Shown here one piece after another: positions 60,877 to 64,000 of a DNA stretch of 64,000 bases. The stretch comes from Epithemia pelagica (taxonomy: Eukaryota; Bacillariophyta; Bacillariophyceae; Surirellales; Surirellaceae), in contig OX337228.1 of the NCBI GenBank assembly GCA_946965045.2, positions 6,014,001-6,078,000 of the forward strand, written 5' to 3'. The notes below the pieces were generated by a model. The model had not been told where the DNA came from. It saw only the letters and a program-made list of their open reading frames with translations, and did no database searches. Made by a program: the position numbers and the translations under genes. How positions within the stretch are numbered: the first letter of the stretch is position 1; every line of letters begins with the position of its first letter.

Positions 60877-62827
60877 CTAGTTCTTTGTGGAAGGGCAGTA
60901 CTCACGACAGTAGGACGGAAGCCGTTTCTGCAGCTCATCGCGATCAAGTTCATTGGAAAAGTTGACTGATACAACGTCGCCTCCAGGGCAATCGACTTCG
61001 AGATGGACGTATGGCTGGCTAACAATAGAAGCAGTGACAGTGTTACAATCGTCACAATACCACCACTTGTTTGCCTGGTCCTCCCAAGGAGGGAACGGAA
61101 CGCATGACAACCACGTACAATCCGGACAAACGGAAGACGTAGGTTCCATGTTGAGGAGAATCGCCAAAGTGACCGAGATCGATAGTAAGGAAAAAATGAG
61201 CCCAAAGAATCGAATCACAAAGTGCTTCACTTGAGTCCAGACAGTATCTTCCATGCCGAAAAAGTCTGTGGACAATCGCTCCATAGTGCTCAACCCGCAT
61301 AAAAATCCATATGCCATTCCTCCCAAGTGAGTAAAGTTGTCCACGTAGGGTCTACCGGTGAAATCAAACGGTCAGTTCTTTCGCGATGAATACAGAAAGG
61401 TACGACGAGAGCAACTTACGTTAATCCAATTATTGAGTTGAGCGCAATATCCAGAAGGAGGACAACAAAAACCCAAATATGGCGGTGCTTTTTCCCGTTT
61501 TCAGTGACAAAGTCGCAAAAGAGAAGGTTCCAGTTCATAATAATATCCGCGATGCATGCTCCGATAAAACCAAAGATTCCACCAGATGCTCCAACTGTGA
61601 TATAGTCAGGGAGGAAGATTCCACTTAAAATGGTTCCACCGACGGCCGAAATGCAGAAAATGATCATGGCAGCAAACCAGCCATGGCTCGTTTCAATCGC
61701 TCCTCCTACGGACCACAGCGCCAGCATGTTGATAAGGAAATGGACCAAACCAGCGTGAAGAACTGTCGCACTGAGAAGTCGCCAACCCTCATCCTCTTCA
61801 ATGATCTTGGTTGTATCTTTGGCACCCATTTTGATGAGCGTTTCTGCACTTGGACCAATCATTGGGTTTACGTCCAAAGGCTCGACTTTCCAATCGTTCA
61901 CGGCGATTGATGCAATCATGATAATCGTGCAAACAAACAAAAGAAAATACGTAAAGAAAGGTCGGTTGTATCCCTTTCTTTTGTTCTTGTCAAAGTCTGC
62001 CCAGGACTGATAGGATTCGTTGTTGGCACGTCGCCAAGCAGCATCTTCGGCCCACTCCACGTCTGTTCGAATAGCCGACAAAAAGTCGTAGAGGCCCAAA
62101 ATTCCCCAGGGTCTCTCGTCTCCATACTTTTTGCGGCGGCGGTCCTGAGCCCATTGGAAATCACGGATTCTTCGAGCTAGTTCTGGAGCCATAAAATCGG
62201 AACCCTTCCAGTCCGCCGATAGCTTTCCAGCCACTAGTCGAAGCTGGGCAATGTCATCCTCTCGGTTTTCCATATTGGGATGGATGTCACCAGGAGCAAT
62301 AAATGTAGAACGACCTGGCGTGATGGGAACAATTTCTTCGATTTCATCTTCATAACTGAACGATAAATCAAGTGGGCAATGGAAATTAGGGAAATTTTGA
62401 TTAAAACTCTCTCTCGATGTTCCTGTGACAGACGTACGTACCTATCAAGGGGCGAATTGTCATCTTGGTCAACAAGGACCGCAGCGATATGTAGGTTATT
62501 GCTGTTTGCCCGAATTGAAATTGGAACGGCTTGAGCATCATTGTCGTAGCTTGAGGGATTGCTGTGTTGCATTATACCCATTGGAGTTTGTGTCGTGTAT
62601 GGGTTCGTGGCAGGTGGACGTGCATTCGAGTTTTGGTCCAAACTATCTTCCGTGGTATACAAACTTCGAGTTGTGAGCGGATTCATCGCTGGTGGCCGAG
62701 CGTTCGAGTTCTGATCCATGCTGTCTTCGGCAGTATACAAACTCGCCTCCTCAGGCGTTGGCGTCCGTGGCTCCAGGCTCACTGGGAGTCCACCATTGAT
62801 GGTTCCTTTATGTGGAGTCGCAACCAT
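60877..62827 (-). CDS. Rhomboid intramembrane serine protease
   Basis: Exons 62827-62442, 62355-61420 and 61351-60877 (introns 86 and 68 nt, GT-AG) give 598 aa. An in-frame TGA just upstream fixes the start at 62827. Rhomboids cleave transmembrane substrates within the membrane. The catalytic Ser is in VGASGGIFGFIGA, and the catalytic His in NFTHLGGMAYGF, joined across the last intron. EGWRLLSATVLHAGLVHFLINMLAL carries the WR and HxxxN motifs. The long cytosolic N-terminus holds two tandem 26-residue repeats (SLYT[AT]EDS[ML]DQNSNARPPA...). After the membrane domain there is a C-terminal Cys-rich region (CPDC, WWYCDDC, DCPGG, YCREYC). Confidence 0.93.
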
Positions 62828-63525
62828 CTCCGAATGTCTTTGAGTAAGGCGTCAGAAACTGAGATTGAAAGAGTTGACCTTCTCCAGCCCGAAGCACTTG
62901 TTAAGGCTTGTAACGTTTGTCGTACTCCTATTACAAGTTGTCGATAAAGGGATGGATTTCCAAGTTTCGTTGGTTGTACTCCTATGACGAGTTGTAGTTG
63001 TCGATTGACTCCACGCACCTTTGTCCTTCTGGAGTGACAAAGAAAAAATGAGTGGGCGTTCCTGCTTATGCTCGACAGGCTCAGAGCGGGACTCGGTAAC
63101 GAGTCTATTTATGTCATGTGGAGAAAATAACCGTTAAATTTGTCGCTGGATGTGCACGACGGACGATCGCCGTGACGAATATTCCTTGATTTCGCCATAC
63201 CGGCGCGCAATAGGATATGGCCGTTTAATGAGCGTTACGATTCGCTTGCTACTAAGGATGAACGTCTGGCCGTGCACCGTACCCGCGGAACTTGGCGCAT
63301 TGGAAATTGGAAATCGGGATCTTCCCGGACACGTCCAATGGAAACCATGGCTTTCAAGCAGGAAATCAAAGACTTCTTTTCATGGAATATCCTAGAGTTG
63401 ATTATCATGCTATCGTCGAATACGTTGTGCTGTCAAGCTCTGCAAGTCACAAAGATATTACATGAGTTCCTCGTCGGAACGAAAAACGCAAAGCAGGCGA
63501 GCTGTTGACCATGACAGGAATGGAA
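62828..63525. other. Intergenic region, rhomboid upstream flank
   Basis: About 0.7 kb between the rhomboid start and the 3' end of the next minus-strand gene. Near 62915-63003 a 24-30 bp unit beginning GTACTCCTAT and ending AGTTGTCGAT occurs twice. No coding frame was seen. Confidence 0.5.
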
Positions 63526-63813
63526 CTACTTGCTGGACCGGGCTCCACTGGGAGAGGTGTACGTCGAAGATCCATTGCCATTGTTGTAGTAGGTCGAGCC
63601 GTTGTCATTGCTGTAGTAGTAGGAACCGTTTGAGTTGGAGTCTGCACAGAAAAAAAGATATGAGGTCAGCATCGAAAAGACAACAATGAATGATGTAATA
63701 TCAGTCTTCTTGCAACAAGATGATTACTCACAATGGTAGGAGGAACCTGTGTTGGAGTTGCTTCCTCCCGGAGTGTTGTAGTGGTTGCCTTGGCTGTTTG
63801 TCCCGGACGGCAT
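63526..63813 (-). CDS. Small Tyr/Asn/Ser/Gly-rich protein, two exons
   Basis: Exons 63813-63732 and 63641-63526 (90-nt GT-AG intron) give 65 aa. The frame reads MPSGTNSQGNHYNTPGG, then SNSNTGSSYHYSNSNGSYYY, SNDNGSTYYNNGNGSSTYTS and ends SGARSSK. It is built of repeating Ser-Asn-x-x-Gly-Ser-x-Tyr-Tyr-Tyr units, with no signal peptide or charged clusters. Joining the exons restores the repeat pattern exactly (SSYHY|SNSNGSYYY), which supports the splice. I recall similar tiny proteins in fungi and algae but not any function. The gene is easily missed by automated calling. Confidence 0.75.
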
Positions 63814-64000
63814 TGTCAATGTTTGCTATAGGATATGAGAAATCGAATTGCTCTCAGAGAAATAATGAGAGACGAAAGACATCTAAATTCAAAAGTTCCA
63901 TCCGACAGAGACAGATGGGATCTGGAATTGGTTGGTAGAAAATGTACCAAGATTCTACGTACGGGTGAAATCTACGAGCTCAACGAGGACGCGCGCAACG
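63814..64000. promoter_or_regulatory. Upstream region of the small Tyr-rich protein gene
   Basis: The remaining bases of the window. No gene was seen; the minus-strand promoter should be here or beyond the window edge. Confidence 0.4.

Noticed and set aside
1-64000. Mobile elements with transposase or reverse transcriptase
   Set aside because: No integrase, transposase or reverse-transcriptase motifs and no long terminal repeats were seen. The BED-like finger alone is not enough.

Overview
The window is nuclear DNA from a photosynthetic stramenopile, most likely a pennate diatom. Several proteins carry the bipartite plastid presequence typical of diatoms, a signal peptide followed by an ASAF-like cleavage motif: zeta-carotene desaturase, a plastid phosphate translocator and a thylakoid-lumen protein. 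The genes are compact and carry short GT-AG introns. I reconstructed 21 of these, 62 to 282 nt long, by matching reading frames across the junctions. The window also encodes a selenocysteine elongation factor and a tRNA-Arg with a 14-nt intron. I do not assign a species.

Layout. 0.9-6.8 kb: an acyl-AMP ligase/carrier fusion, a VTT-domain (TVP38/TMEM64) membrane protein and a nucleotide-sugar epimerase/reductase. 8-21 kb: lariat debranching enzyme DBR1, a Sec1/Munc18 protein, a possible Tim17-like membrane protein, an RRM-like protein, a zinc-finger/FMN-reductase fusion, a divergent proteasome alpha-like protein with a signal peptide, two unrecognised proteins and a CDK7-like kinase. 21-38 kb: the DEAD-box helicase DBP9, a 1704-aa low-complexity/HAT-repeat protein, a SET1-type methyltransferase, a rhomboid pseudoprotease and the spliceosomal helicase PRP5. 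38-46 kb: a one-RRM protein, a protein with four copies of a 20-residue repeat, a fatty-acid elongase, ZDS and an unknown protein. 46-64 kb: a coiled-coil protein, a vacuolar iron transporter, a lumenal protein whose last codons and stop are tandemly duplicated downstream, a one-domain PDI ending in KDEL, tRNA-Arg(CCT), a triose-phosphate translocator, eEFSec, a TPR-like protein, an FSH1-like hydrolase lacking its nucleophile, an active-site-complete rhomboid protease and a 65-aa Tyr/Asn/Ser/Gly-rich protein split over two exons.

The order is that of an ordinary eukaryotic nuclear genome: single-gene transcription units, many as divergent pairs sharing 250-900 bp. I see no operon-like system, CRISPR array or intact mobile element. 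RNA processing is well represented (DBR1, PRP5, DBP9, two RRM proteins), as are plastid and lipid functions (ZDS, phosphate translocator, lumenal protein, elongase, acyl-AMP ligase). Nothing shows these genes are co-regulated. The most unusual items are single proteins: the prenylation-motif acyl-AMP ligase/carrier fusion, the zinc-finger/flavin-reductase fusion, the signal-peptide proteasome-like protein and the catalytically altered FSH1 homologue. At the DNA level, a TACTCCTA/TAGGAGTA motif recurs in intergenic DNA.
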